Shown: positions 1 through 11,223 of the stretch, piece after piece
How positions within the stretch are numbered: position 1 is the first letter of the stretch
How the letters are laid out: each line of letters begins with the position of its first letter
Assembly: GCA_002205965.3 (NCBI GenBank)
Contig: NADL03000701.1
Coordinates: 186,001 to 250,000, forward strand
Direction of reading: 5' to 3'
Source: Kappaphycus alvarezii
Lineage: Eukaryota > Rhodophyta > Florideophyceae > Gigartinales > Solieriaceae
DNA length: 64,000 bases
Notes under the pieces: generated by a model
What the model was told of the DNA's origin: nothing
The model's input: only the letters and a program-made list of their open reading frames with translations
Databases searched by the model: none
Program-made: the position numbers and the translations under genes

Positions 1-1126
1 CATGGTGGCCATGACGAGGGAGTTATTGCTAGTGGAAAGGATATAGGATTCATAAATATGATGCCATCGATTCACGGATTTTTATACATGCTTGCGTACA
101 ATATCGAGGGGTATAGACGTACATCATGTACAAAAATACATCATCAAGATTATTGATATAATTAAAACGAGTTTAGGAGACCAACCGCTACGCTTTACCA
201 CTTTACCATTCTGAGGAGAAAAATTTCGTCCCTCTCCCTTCAAGAAATTCCTATAAATTTTATCTAGGTTTTGTACCTGACTTCGGAGAGCAGCGAGTTC
301 ACCACTCCGTTTCATTTCTTTGTTCCTAGTCCGTTCAGTAGATTTCTACTGCAACGCTCCAACCTCATCATCATCGATCAGAACAAGTTCTGTTGAACGC
401 TTTCGAATGTTGCTTTGTGCGGCACGCCAGTCCGTTTTGAAAAACATATGAGATCCATAGTCTACGGTCGTTCCACTTGGATTGCGTAGATCTTCAGAAT
501 CCATCTTCGTTAGGGACTCGATGACATAGAGCAGCTATATACCGCGTCTCTTGCTGCAAGCAAACTCCGGTAGTGCTTTTATACGAGAACAAAAACGTTC
601 ACAAGGTTTTGTGTCAAAAAAAACAGCGGAATGCAATTCGGCTTGTGAAATGTTTGTGGAATACCTTAGAAAACAAAGAATGAATCCGTATCGGTTGTCA
701 GAAAAGGAGTCGAAGGTCGAGCGAGGGAGACCAAGGGAGAAGGGAGACAGACAGACAGATGAGGAGTGAGGGCAGAGAGAGAGTGAATGAACAAGGAGAG
801 ATTTGAGAGGATAGAAGGTGGTTGTCTTTTGCTGAGGCCGAGAATGAAGTGAGGGTTGGTCTTACATAGACTTTGAGCCTGTTTTATCGAAGCTCTAGAG
901 CTGTTCCTAGAATTTTCCAGAAGGAAAGGAGACGAAGGTGACAGATTAACCCTAAAGTATGTGAGCTGATCCAATGCTGATCAGCTCAAAGATCTGTATC
1001 GATCAAACTCTAGGATAAACATAATTGAAGACTGTTCATGACTTTAAGCTCTGCTGTAGTCTTATAGTAACAGTAAGTACAGTTTTGAGTAGCTGGGTAC
1101 TTACACTAACATCGGTTCTTCAAAAG
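1..1126. other. No recognisable gene; AT-rich decayed DNA
   Basis: I see no convincing gene, repeat or RNA here. Short frames exist on both strands but none shows a domain, a composition change or a supporting neighbour. The stretch at 700-790 is purine-rich (runs of gag/gac/aga), which explains the open frames on both strands there. Confidence 0.4.
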
Positions 1127-2730
1127 TTAATCTGCAAAAGAAGCCCATTTACCCCCATGCTCTTTAATTGCGTTCAAAGCTCCCGTACATCCAGCCTTCG
1201 TACTGTCGGCCCCTGTACCGATGCCCCACAGATCAAGTTGACGAGAAACAGTATCCCTACCAACTTTTTCTAATACGATACACTTCTCATGGACGTCACA
1301 TTCCACGGCAGTACATGCAACGTAATTCTCTGGTGTCTCAGTTCCGTAATTTTCGCTGAGACTCTTGCCGAGTGCAGCACAGAAGTTCGTTTCAAAATCT
1401 GTTGTCATTGTCAGAAGAGAGCCGCTTCCGGCTTTCAATGGATCATTGAAACTACTTCTACTTGTTTCTTGTGCAAAATGGTCGAAGAGAAGTTTATTGA
1501 CGCCATTGTTGTGGATGTTGTAATCTGAAGCATCACACTGTAACATTTGCCGGCTACATCATCTTTCGCGACGAGGGAAAAAATTTCAAAGGAGAGTCCT
1601 TCTTCGTACTAGCTGGCAATTCCAAAAGTTCCATCACATTCGAAACGAGGACTTCGGACACTAGCGTCCAGTGCCTGCGGGAAACCCACGATTACCGAAA
1701 CACCCACTTCATTCCTACCACTGTTTCTCAAATCTAAGTCACGATTGTGGATGTCAGATTAGATACATCCAGATGATATGCTTTTTCTATCACGAACTGA
1801 CCCAGACGTCCTCAAATGTCCTTCTCTCTGTTCGCTGACTATTGCAACCAGAGCCTGTAGGGATCTTCCTAGAGGGTACTTCTCTGACTTGAGCCTTTAA
1901 ATAACATATATTACTGAGTTCCACGGAGCTCTTACACAAAACTGTTCTTGAATTCTGGAAGATAATTGCGCCGCGGTTATTCTGTTTTGAGAATTGAATA
2001 AATCCTGTGTGAATCGATGGGCAGCAGATGGGGCTGGCTTAATAAAAGGCCACCAATGCTTGTGCTCTCCATCCACCACAGAAACGACCCATCTCAGATG
2101 CTTGGTCTCACTGTCAATCTTCATGAAAAAATGATATATTACGTTTCAATCTATTGGGCGAAAAAGAAGAGAATATTGTCCGCGTACAGGGGATTTTCAG
2201 TACCTTTTCTAGTATAAAGAGTTCAGAGGGGCACATAGAATACCTTGGACATCTTTTTCAGGAAACAACCCTTGGTTAGCTTCAAATCACAGTATATCCT
2301 TTATTGTAGGGCTTGATACTTGAATTAGGGAAGGAATTTTTACCCTATTGCATCTCCTTAAATTTCTAGTGCATGACGCACATCCAATGAAGTCTGGTAA
2401 TCTTGAAACAACAGTTCCATCTTTTGATCCCATATTAAAATGTTTCCCTTGCCGAAAACACCAATTCAGGCATCTTCTCTGTCGATACATTTCGAAATGG
2501 GGTGCTTCCTGTTGATCCAATTACAAGCTCAAAATGAAATGCTTGCAACGTAACGGAATTGAATTCTCGACAAAATAGAAAACTTTCCTCGGCAGATTTT
2601 CTTCTGTATTCGATACTCTGGGTAAAACATATACAACTTCTTCTTCCTCTCGAACATACCAATAACCCGAATGGAATCGATTGTTGCGAGCCATACTTAT
2701 CTCACATGATTGAATACCTGAGCATGACAT
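1127..2730 (-). pseudogene. Decayed coding remnants of unknown family, possibly an old transposase
   Basis: Three minus-strand blocks (about 2730-2287, 2124-1897 and 1546-1127) read like real protein with balanced, non-repetitive composition, but are separated by stops and frame changes. The last block begins with a D-Y-N-x-H-x-x-G-V arrangement that loosely recalls the DYN-x-x-x-GVD motif of piggyBac-type DDE transposases. The middle block has W, H and W residues and a basic helix-like end. I do not recognise the family. The shared strand and order suggest one ancient gene or element; an intron-containing host gene is the alternative. Confidence 0.3.
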
Positions 2731-3647
2731 GGTTCTTCAACTAACATTGCGCAAGCGTTGAGAACAAATACTCTTGAAGGTCTAGTACCTTTAGTTCTCA
2801 TTGAATACGGGCATGACTGAATGAAATCTTCTTCTGGTAAGTTGAAAGCTTCCATGTTAATGAACGTCGCATATCCGCCAGGTAGCGTAGCGGATTATGA
2901 TGGGAGAGCAGGGGCGACTTCAACTTCAAAGTGTTTGACGTTTCGAGAAATAAGAAACTTACCCTCTTTCTTGCGGAATATAGCCTTTGTGCCTAATACA
3001 AAGCGATCTTAATCTTTCCTTCCGTCGCCATAAAGAGCAACAATATTGAAAGAAGTCATGTCTGCACTGTCGAACTGATACAGTAGTACTCGACTGAAAC
3101 TTGATTGAACAGTTCATCAACGATTGGATGCGATTTCTGGCAAAGACAGCGTCTACTTGTTGTGATACTCAATTAGCTGTAAGATTTTCCGGCCATTCTT
3201 TTTCACTGTAATTTAATCAGCCGTGTAATGATTCCAATCAATATGCAGTGAATTCATCGTTGTGTTGTACATATTTGACCTTTTCACATGCCGAGTACAA
3301 AATTTACCGTACAAATCATCCTCAATGGTGATGTACTCAATTACAATTTCTTAATGCCAGATTTTAATGTACTTTATAGTGTACATAACATATATGTACC
3401 GGAAAGCTCAACAATTCACGGTCTTTTTGCAAACAAAGTTGACTAACTTCTTCAGAAAGTGCCGCCTTTTCACTCAGCTAAATATGGGAGACATTGGTGG
3501 TATATTCACGGCGTGCGAAACTCGCAAATTTAGACGTCTAGAAGGTCATTTCGGGTTCTGAAAAAACCCTTATGTACAGTATACCGTACATATGGAGCAT
3601 ACTTTACGCTTCGGGTACCAACATCACAGATTAGTATTATCATTACC

Positions 3648-4231
3648 CTACCGCATGCTACTCTTGTCTTTGTCTACTAACTGTCTCTCACTACTTGACT
3701 TCAACTCCCAAGACCTTCTTCTTAATGGCCTTGCCGAACTACCACTTTGAGCACCAACTGCGTTACTGTCACCACCCATTTCAACTGCACCATCCGACCC
3801 CCCAATAATGACTTCTCCCTGTTCCTCTCCACAGGTGGCGGAGCTCTCTATAGTTCCAGCGTCCAATTCGTATGCTATGGGTTCCAATAACTCTTCCTCA
3901 ATACCGCGTAAACACGAACGCATAAATGAACACGACGTAAAGTACAACAGAATGCAGACCTATGACCTCTGAAACCTTCCTGTTTCTGTTCGCATAATGC
4001 AAACCAATTCAGTTGCGCTTGCTCAAGAAGGAGACCTCGAACACCTAGTCGCAACGTGGAGCCATCATTGAAGAAAGCCAATCGGTTACGTTTCTTTCGC
4101 TCCGCCAAGTCTTTCAACCTCTTCACTTCTTGTGGTTCGGCCACCTCGTCTGCGATTTCTTCCGCTTGCATTTGGTTCTGTAACTGAATTTTAGATGCGT
4201 AACTCAGTAACTCCTGAAATATATCGAACAT
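3648..4231 (-). pseudogene. Unknown protein remnant with a charged helical segment
   Basis: Two overlapping minus-strand frames (4231-3875 and 3947-3648). The first carries a Glu/Lys/Arg-rich, helix-forming stretch (E-V-K-R-L-K-D-L-A-E-R-K-K-R) after a Gln-rich start. The second is acidic and ends in an Arg/Ser-rich tail. They could be two exons or a frameshifted single gene: the first block begins just after a tttcag|G sequence on the minus strand, which would serve as a 3' splice site. No family is recognised and the true start is unknown. Confidence 0.3.
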
Positions 4232-4649
4232 AAAATCAGCTATTGCCTGTGATTTGTTGAGGCAGTTGTGTTAGTTTTAAATTAATTTAAATGTATCTGC
4301 AGTCTCCAACATAACTTGCCGCTGGAACATAGGAAACGCGAAGAGGGAATTAATTCAAATATTCTTCGGCGTTTGGGAGAATATCTTTTGCTCCTATTTA
4401 GAATCGTAAGTAGAACTACGCATGATGGCTCGTTGTTGTGTTGAACCATCGACTCCACCTTTTGTCTTGGAGTTGAAGCTTTGTGCTGCATGTTTCAACA
4501 ATATCAATGGCGTAAAACATCCCATATTTTCTACATGCTTTTCAATGATGCTCTAGAACTTATGCCTCGTCAATATTAGTTCTTTTGTATCATATGGCAC
4601 AAAAGCAGGCAATGCAAACTGTTGCTGATGAGCCCAGTTAACCAGAGGT

Positions 4650-5309
4650 TTAGCTAATCTTACTATTTTTGAGATTTGATAGGCCAATGCTTATAGATGA
4701 TTGGGAACACCTCATTAGGACGGTTTGGATTATTCCAGTTTCGGCAGCGGCAACGCAGAGGCCGTAGTGTACACGAAGCACAATCATTTGGTGCAGTACC
4801 TGACCCATGTGCTCCACAAGGGCATACCGATGGAACGTCGCATCACCCAGCTTGCAGCGCACAACATCAGTTGTGGTCGACTGCACCGCTTCGCCTAATT
4901 TTGACGTTGCAACCTTGGTTTAGATTTCAACAGAAGCAAGCGCCACTTTCACACCATTACGATCCATAACATACTATGAATCGCCCACCCAGTTTTTAAA
5001 TTCTTGCATTTACACGAAGTAAATTCCATCAGGATAGCATGTTAAGTATCGTTACCTTCTGACTTCGACCATTCCAACTTCAAATAATGCTTTAAAAAAA
5101 GACATAGATGCGACGGCACGAATCACCGAAGTTTCATTCACTGTCCCGCGCATCATCGTCTCTGTCGACTTTTTAGAACTAAACCAGCTCCTATGCAGGA
5201 AGTCAAACCATTCAATACTTGTCTTCTCCAGATCCCCACCCTCTACACCCAGCAATCCACGAACTTCGCCGCATAATAGTAGCAACTGACCAGCATTTGT
5301 TCTAGTCAC
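4650..5309 (-). pseudogene. Unknown minus-strand coding remnant
   Basis: Two blocks (5309-5052 and about 4990-4650) look like genuine protein sequence, with the second interrupted by two in-frame stops near 4950 and 4920. Composition is typical of a globular protein and there is no repeat. Together with 3648-4231 and 5957-6814 this may be one large decayed gene on the minus strand. I cannot assign a function. Confidence 0.3.
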
Positions 5310-5956
5310 TCGAAATTACCAGAGCACGAACCAATCCGCGCATTTCTGACCCAGTGTTAAAATGTGGCGTGACTCTGCTATTCTTTTTTCAGCCTCTTCC
5401 GTGAACAGTTTCGTGCTTTGCTCCTCATGCAAAGTGCCGCTGAAAAGGGTCTTTCTGAGGGATAAATTTTTGCCGTGGAACATATATCCACGTATTAAAT
5501 TTACACTACAAGGAAGGAGACACCGTATACATGAACATTAAAACTCTGCAGAACTTGGAACTCCCCCGTTACCGAGCTACAATGGAAGTAACCTTGCATT
5601 GCCCTAGCTGTCTCGATATTCCAGTGGCCGTTTTTGTGGCAAAAAATACCTCCCTGTCACTTTTGGGATCGTCATCGATTACAAATTCTTGTCGACAATC
5701 AAATTCTGTGGCAATTTCATCCCTATCATCTGCACCTTTCTGTGTAACCTGTTGTATTTCAATAAATAAACGCTCTTTAGTAGTTATTTAAACCTCTGTT
5801 CGAGCAGAAGCCGAGGAAGAAGCAGTGTTATCGGTACCTGGGGTCGTCCGAGCTCCCCCGCTTTTGGTGACGTCATTGATAGCTGATTCCTCCAAATTTC
5901 TACGACGAGGATTGAGTAACGACTTGGCAACAAATGAAGGACACGCCAATATGTGG

Positions 5957-6814
5957 TCAAAACATTACAAACACCGAACCCAACCCGTTTCCTGTCAGAA
6001 TCTCCATAAAAACTTCCTTACCATACTCTTTGTCTGTCGTGACGATACACATGCTCTGCGTCTCTTCCCCCGGCCATCCATCAGCGAATTTACGAGCTTT
6101 CGAACTGATTTCGTTTGGGACTCGCATATTCGACGGAATGAAAATGCCAGCACACAATTCTAAAACGCCAATCAGCAATAGCATCCGCAGAGTGACCTTC
6201 ACGATCCGCTTTTCGTGCACTCAGCATTTTAACCTGATTATCTTAAGCTGTCGTACCGAACAAATCATCGTCCAGCGTCAGTGTAAGATGGAGTGGAGTA
6301 AAACATAGCTTTTGAGTACCACGAAATGCCAGTGCTTCAAACTCGCTGAGAAAGCTCCTTCATTTCCTTTGAGAATTCCAAACATTGTGCCCATCCTTTC
6401 CTCTACAAGTAGAAGGGTACTTAATAAAATTACGTAAATATATTGAACTCGCTCCAGGGAAGGCGGAGAGCTCCCAGTTTGCCTTCCAATTGAGATAGCC
6501 TTCTCGTAGATGAAGCGCGTAATGTGCGAAAACAACAAAAATGCAGAGTAATGATACATATATGATAACAAAACAGCGTCACAAAAAACGTTACTCAGTC
6601 TGATGCACTCGTTCAGCCATTACGATAGCTGACTTAATAGAGGCTGGAGTGAGAATACAACGAAACCACATCTTGTCGGAGCCAAGTTCTCAAAACTGCA
6701 CTGAACCTTCATGTTCGCTTCTGAAAACACTCTGAGCATCCTTGCTTGTTGTCGGATGACGCTATCCGCAAACTCCTTTTCCATCATGGCGCTGTTGCAA
6801 TCCCTGGCGCTCAT
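5957..6814 (-). pseudogene. Unknown minus-strand remnants, one with a hydrophobic N-terminus
   Basis: The block at 6220-5957 has a basic start followed by a hydrophobic run (L-L-L-I-G-V-L-E-L-C-A-G-I-F) that could be a signal anchor, then a polar globular segment. The block at 6814-6620 is a short globular stretch. No domain is recognised. An open frame on the plus strand over the same bases (5825-6308) looks like a shadow. Confidence 0.25.
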
Positions 6815-6920
6815 TAACCACCCACTGCTTGCACCATAAGCGCCACGTCCACTTCGCCTACCTCGTAGCCGTCCCCGACCTCATACTTTCCCTCTGGTCC
6901 CACCCGGGGTCGAAGTTCTC

Positions 6921-7108
6921 CCTTTACCACGTCCTATGTGAAAACTAAGAATTGCTATTTGTAGTCCTCCACCATTATTAGGACCTAATGGGTTTTTAAG
7001 GGGTTTAGGGGTTTTAGGGGTTTTTAGGGGATTAAGGGGTTTTACCTTTACCACGTCCTATGTGAAAACTAAGACTTTCTATTTGTAGTCCTCCACCATT
7101 TTTAGGAC
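6921..7108. repeat. Direct repeat of about 64 bp flanking a telomere-like tract
   Basis: The sequence beginning cctttaccacgtcctatgtg at 6921 recurs at 7045 with few mismatches, both copies running about 64 bp to a 'ttaggac' end. Between them (6991-7044) lie about five units of T3-5AGGGG or TTAAGGGG type, resembling a degenerate telomere repeat. The arrangement suggests duplication of a local segment together with addition or expansion of the G-rich tract. Confidence 0.6.
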
Positions 7109-7432
7109 TGTTTATAGTATTTGCGCTCAATATCTCAATTGTGCGCTCGCTGAAATGTAATCCCGAGGCTTGCAGCCCAATCTGGGGTGCGTAAGCGGTT
7201 GTGATGCATATTTTACGCCATGCTGTCACTCGATTTATGGTCTCCACTTTTAATGTCATGATATTTTATGATTTGCTTTAAACTAATGCATTAATTCAGT
7301 ACAAGTACATAGGACTGCCAACCTTTCCATTAATCGCAATAAACCAAACCATTTTGCCCCCTTTCGGGCTGTGATTTATAAGATTCGATTGTCTGTATGT
7401 GATGTACAGTATATTTTAAATCAAGTTGTTAT

Positions 7433-7766
7433 TGTAGATGCTCTAGGAAAAGGTGATGATACCGACGACCGGTATCTGCAGCAGCTCTTGTTCTGCACCC
7501 CGACAGCGGTATTCTATGAATGAGTTCCACGTGTTTCTCTTTGTCTATGTCTGCACTTTTCGCCTCTACCAGGTGTGAGGATCCAGTCCACAGACTTGAA
7601 CCTCACACACATTCATATTTCACTAAGAGTACCATAACTAGTATTGTGCAATAGAATCTTAGAAATGAAGCAAAATTCCAGAAATACCTAATACTAAAAA
7701 GATAGTATCGCGAGGGGCTTACAGCAATTGCGGTATTGTTGTACAGCTCGGGTGAAATGATTCACA
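7433..7766 (-). repeat. copia-1 3' LTR
   Basis: This copy aligns along its whole length with 13371-13690, sharing blocks such as the 'gatgataccgacgaccgg' start region and the 'aaaagatagtatcgcgaggg' region. It is 334 bp against 320 bp for its partner, the difference being small indels. It is flanked on the outside by the GTTAT duplication. Confidence 0.88.
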
Positions 7767-7777
7767 CTCCCGCCACT

Positions 7778-8098
7778 CTATATACGAAAGATGCTATCTC
7801 GAACCACCCATTGAACTATCTCTGTATTATCTATACCATGCGAGAGGATAGATAATAACGACTTATTGGGAGTTACTTTGGTAAACGCATCTTCGATGTT
7901 TACTGTTCCCCGAAATAAATCAACTTGTGATATGTCGAAGGTATTGTAAGCTTCCTTAGCGGCGGTAACATCAATCATCAGTCTTCGTTCCGTCGTTGCA
8001 TATGCTTTCGTGTTAACATCAAATAACTGTTTGGAATCCGTTAGCATACGAATCTCAATATTCTTCCCATACATTCTCTGCAAATCATCCCTTATCAT
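7778..8098 (-). pseudogene. copia-1 RNase H C-terminal part
   Basis: The frame contains L-T-D-S-K-Q-L-F-D, matching the D-S-x-x-L catalytic block of copia RNase H, followed by the usual downstream 'E-D-A-F-T-K' block (equivalent to A-D-x-L-T-K). It ends just before the 3' LTR, where pol should end. RNase H would remove the RNA template during reverse transcription. It lies in a different frame from the RT upstream, so it is part of a broken polyprotein. Confidence 0.75.
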
Positions 8099-8279
8099 AA
8101 AGGCTGCGCCAAACCTATCTGTAAATGCGTATATTTATCCAACCAATATTGATCGCACAAATCTTTTCGATTTTAGACTGGAGTAGTCAAGAATATGAGA
8201 TCTGTTCTCACCATCACAGAGAATGATTATATACCCCAACTGAGATAAAAGGTCATGGTTTGTGCCAAATGAAGCATCG

Positions 8280-9311
8280 TTATACACAAGAATGTGTAAA
8301 GATGATTAATGTAAAGGGGGTTAAACAAGATAAATTGTCTCTTTTAGCCTTGCGAATGGCCTTATTCAGCTGACTTACGGTCTCTATAGAGAATCTTTCC
8401 TCTGTCACTTGTGCAGCTTTGTTGACCATCCACATGATGTCTGGACGATAATTTGTGCACCAGGCAAGAACAGCACGAGAACTTTTAAATTTTGTGAAGC
8501 TTGCGTCCTTAGGTATCAAGTTGAGTCTAGAGATGTAATACATCTGGCTTATCTCAAGTGATCCATTACCATATCGCTTTATATTCAATCCCAACAAACT
8601 GATTTAATCCCATCCGCAAAGTTTCGAATCGAAGTACTGCCCTAGGTGATTTATAACGTCCAGAAAATTCGAGTTACCGGCTCCAAGAGAATCATCGACG
8701 TAAATGCCAAATATCCCTGAGGCTCCAGGATTTCCTTCCTCTTTCCAGGTATACATCGATGGATCGCCACAGGCAGGTAACAAGCCGATAATGTCTTTAA
8801 GGTACTTGTGGATAGTGCGCAGCTAATAATCACCGCTACTTTACAATCCATAGAACGGTCTGCGTAGCTTGAAGATCTCATCTGAACTGATATTGAAGTA
8901 AGGATGGTCATAAACATTTGGTTGCAAGTAAATATCGCGTCCTAGTGGGTCCTTACTCTGTAAGTAAGCTTGACTTATGTCATTGCTGAACACCCAGAAA
9001 CCTTTCACGGCAGCAAATGATACAATCATTCGATTAGATATCTGTTGAATGACTGGCATGTTGTGAACAACAGATTCATTATCCATATCCCTGTGTCCTT
9101 GGATAATGTACCTGGCCTCATACCTCTCATTTTGCGTACATAGGTTCTCGATTGCTAACAAGAATATTCCACCGGGAATATTCGCACCGTTAGGAACGTC
9201 CCTCCTTTTGACCACGTTGAATACCGTCCTGTTCGTCAATCCTTGTACCGCCTTTTGTATGGCCTTCTTAAACTCCGGGCTTCTGGACCTAGAGTCCCCG
9301 GGAGTAACCAA
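8280..9311 (-). pseudogene. copia-1 reverse transcriptase, frameshifted
   Basis: 9311-8841 carries the copia RT N-terminal half: the F-S-N-D-I-S-Q-A-Y-L-Q block holding the first catalytic Asp and the block ending R-P-F-Y-G-L. A stop and frame change follow. The Y-V-D-D-S-L catalytic motif is readable in another frame near 8700. The frame 8597-8280 holds the thumb and connection region with P-D-I-M-W-M-V-N. Reverse transcription needs one continuous polyprotein, so this copy is inactive although the catalytic residues can still be seen. Confidence 0.8.
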
Positions 9312-9341
9312 CTCAGTGATTAATGATTCATAGGTAATAAA

Positions 9342-10310
9342 CTAGCTGGCGTCCAGAGGTTCAAGCTCAATTTCTTTCCCGGAAGCGATGTTCTTCAACT
9401 CATCAATCGCTTCATCAATTCCGATAAGCGGATTGCTTTTTTGCACATCGCTGTGGCTGTAGTTCCTTCGATCAACAGAGTCTCCGATATTAGCCCCTAC
9501 GCTTTGGTTCCCCTCTGACTCAGAGGCAGTCATGTCTCGACGGTACTTTTTAACCCTGTCGACTGGAAAATGCTTAGCCTTTCCATTGAACTCGACAATC
9601 AAATTTTCCACTGAGATGTTACGAACGGGATACGGACCAATCCACACAGATAGATTGTCCCTATATACCAGCACAGCATCAGCTATCCTGATATCAGTCA
9701 TAGTGGCTCGCGGCAGCTTGTTTTTCAGTGCTTTATTCACCCTACTTGCGGCAATCGTGCGTGCCATTTACTTTCTAGCTTCATCCATGGAATTCATTCT
9801 CTCCACTTGGGTTGGTAGCTCAGTTAGTAGGAGAGGAATACGAGCCATAACGCCAAATACCAACAAAGTCGTCACTAGGCCCTTTGGTCCAGCGGTGTCA
9901 TTGAGAGTCTTGACAGAGGTCTCTACGATATTTCCTTAATCATCTCAGGGGGTTCTGATTTGACCTTGCGGTAGATCTTTTTAAGGTAAGCGAGTTACTG
10001 TTCACCCAAGGCAAGAGAGTTATGGCTTTCGATTCCGGCTAACTTCAATTTAATTCCAGCAATGAGGCAGTAGTTCTTGAAGAGCAATGCCTGAAACTGG
10101 AACCCTTCGACTGCATGAAGTTCCAGTGGATGTTCAACGTATCGACTTGACCATATTCTGACATGGGTTCTCTACACCTCGTCTGCTGTCTCACTGCAAA
10201 GGGATTCTGCAGCGATGAACTTGGTATCTTTGTCTACAATGTGTAAAATGGTATCTCCATCGATTGTAAACAAGTCACAGCTGAAACAACTTTTCAAGAC
10301 GATGTCATTT
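9342..10310 (-). pseudogene. copia-1 integrase core and linker
   Basis: Between about 10310 and 9990 the minus strand encodes an integrase core: an I-D-G-D-T-I-L-H-I-V-D block, then A-V-E-G-F-Q-F at the second catalytic site (Glu where Asp is usual), then a G-I-E-S-H-N-S-L block that supplies the catalytic Glu in this copia subgroup. A frame at 9767-9342 gives the C-terminal DNA-binding region and acidic linker to RT. Integrase inserts the cDNA into the host chromosome. The second-site Asp-to-Glu change and several stops argue that it is dead. Confidence 0.7.
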
Positions 10311-10837
10311 TTCGGAAATGTAACACGAAATATGCTTGGTTTGTGACTTAGGCGTTGCTACACACCTAAGCGTTGTCACAGGAAGACTCAATTTCTTGCA
10401 ACTTCTTAAGAGTCTCCTGCGAGCACTCTTCTGGTTTTTGTCGGCAGAGTAAATTGAACAATATTTGAGACTCTTGTTGATAGAAATGACGCTGAATTTT
10501 GCGGAGTTCTTTTGCAGAAAATAGTATTTACTTGTAAGCATCCCAGATGACAAACAAGTGAACACGTTGGCGTGTCAAATCAATTTCCCATTCTCCTGTG
10601 CTCGGGACAATTTTTCACGTGATAAGTCAATAGTTACCTGGTAATTGTCCAGGAACTCAAACCAACAAGAAGTGGTAGGTCGACAGCAACAACTTCGACT
10701 TCAAACGACAGGAATAGATATTCATTGATAGGGATGCGAATGTTGATAAAGACGAGTCCCCTGAACTTCTAGCTACCAAACTTTTATAGACGCTGACCAT
10801 CGACATTTCTCGGAGAGAACGGTATACTCATGGCATT

Positions 10838-11110
10838 TCAATAGGCTTTAGCATGCTGAAGACCAATCAAAGACTTTTGTGCTGCTGTATCAACATAGGC
10901 ACCACGGAAGGAAATTTTTTCCTCTTCTTCAGCTATAAAGAGCTCCATGTCTGAGTTCTCCTCTTCAACCACTGTAGCAATCGACTCGTCAGCAGTATTG
11001 TATCCCTCGTCTGAATCTTTTTGTAGTGAAAGGCAATTTCCGTATCCATTCTCAGGATGCGTACTGTTCACAGAAGATGATGATTTCCCGGACCGTGGAC
11101 CTGTGCTCAA
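10838..11110 (-). pseudogene. copia-1 retropepsin-like protease region
   Basis: The frame ends with G-A-Y-V-D-T-A-A-Q-K-S-L-I-G, aligned with the D-T-G/S-A active-site block of retroviral-type aspartic proteases, with Ala replacing Gly. It sits directly downstream of gag and upstream of integrase, as expected. An acidic, Ser-rich linker precedes it. The Gly-to-Ala change may reduce activity, but D-T-A variants are not necessarily dead. Confidence 0.6.
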
Positions 11111-11223
11111 ATGGTTGATGTGGAATTATGTTGAGGAAAGAAAGCTTTCGAAACATCTTTGTCAGTTAGTGTCTCCTTTTCTTCGACATTCCCAGCGGGG
11201 ATGTCACTGCCATCATTGTCAAT

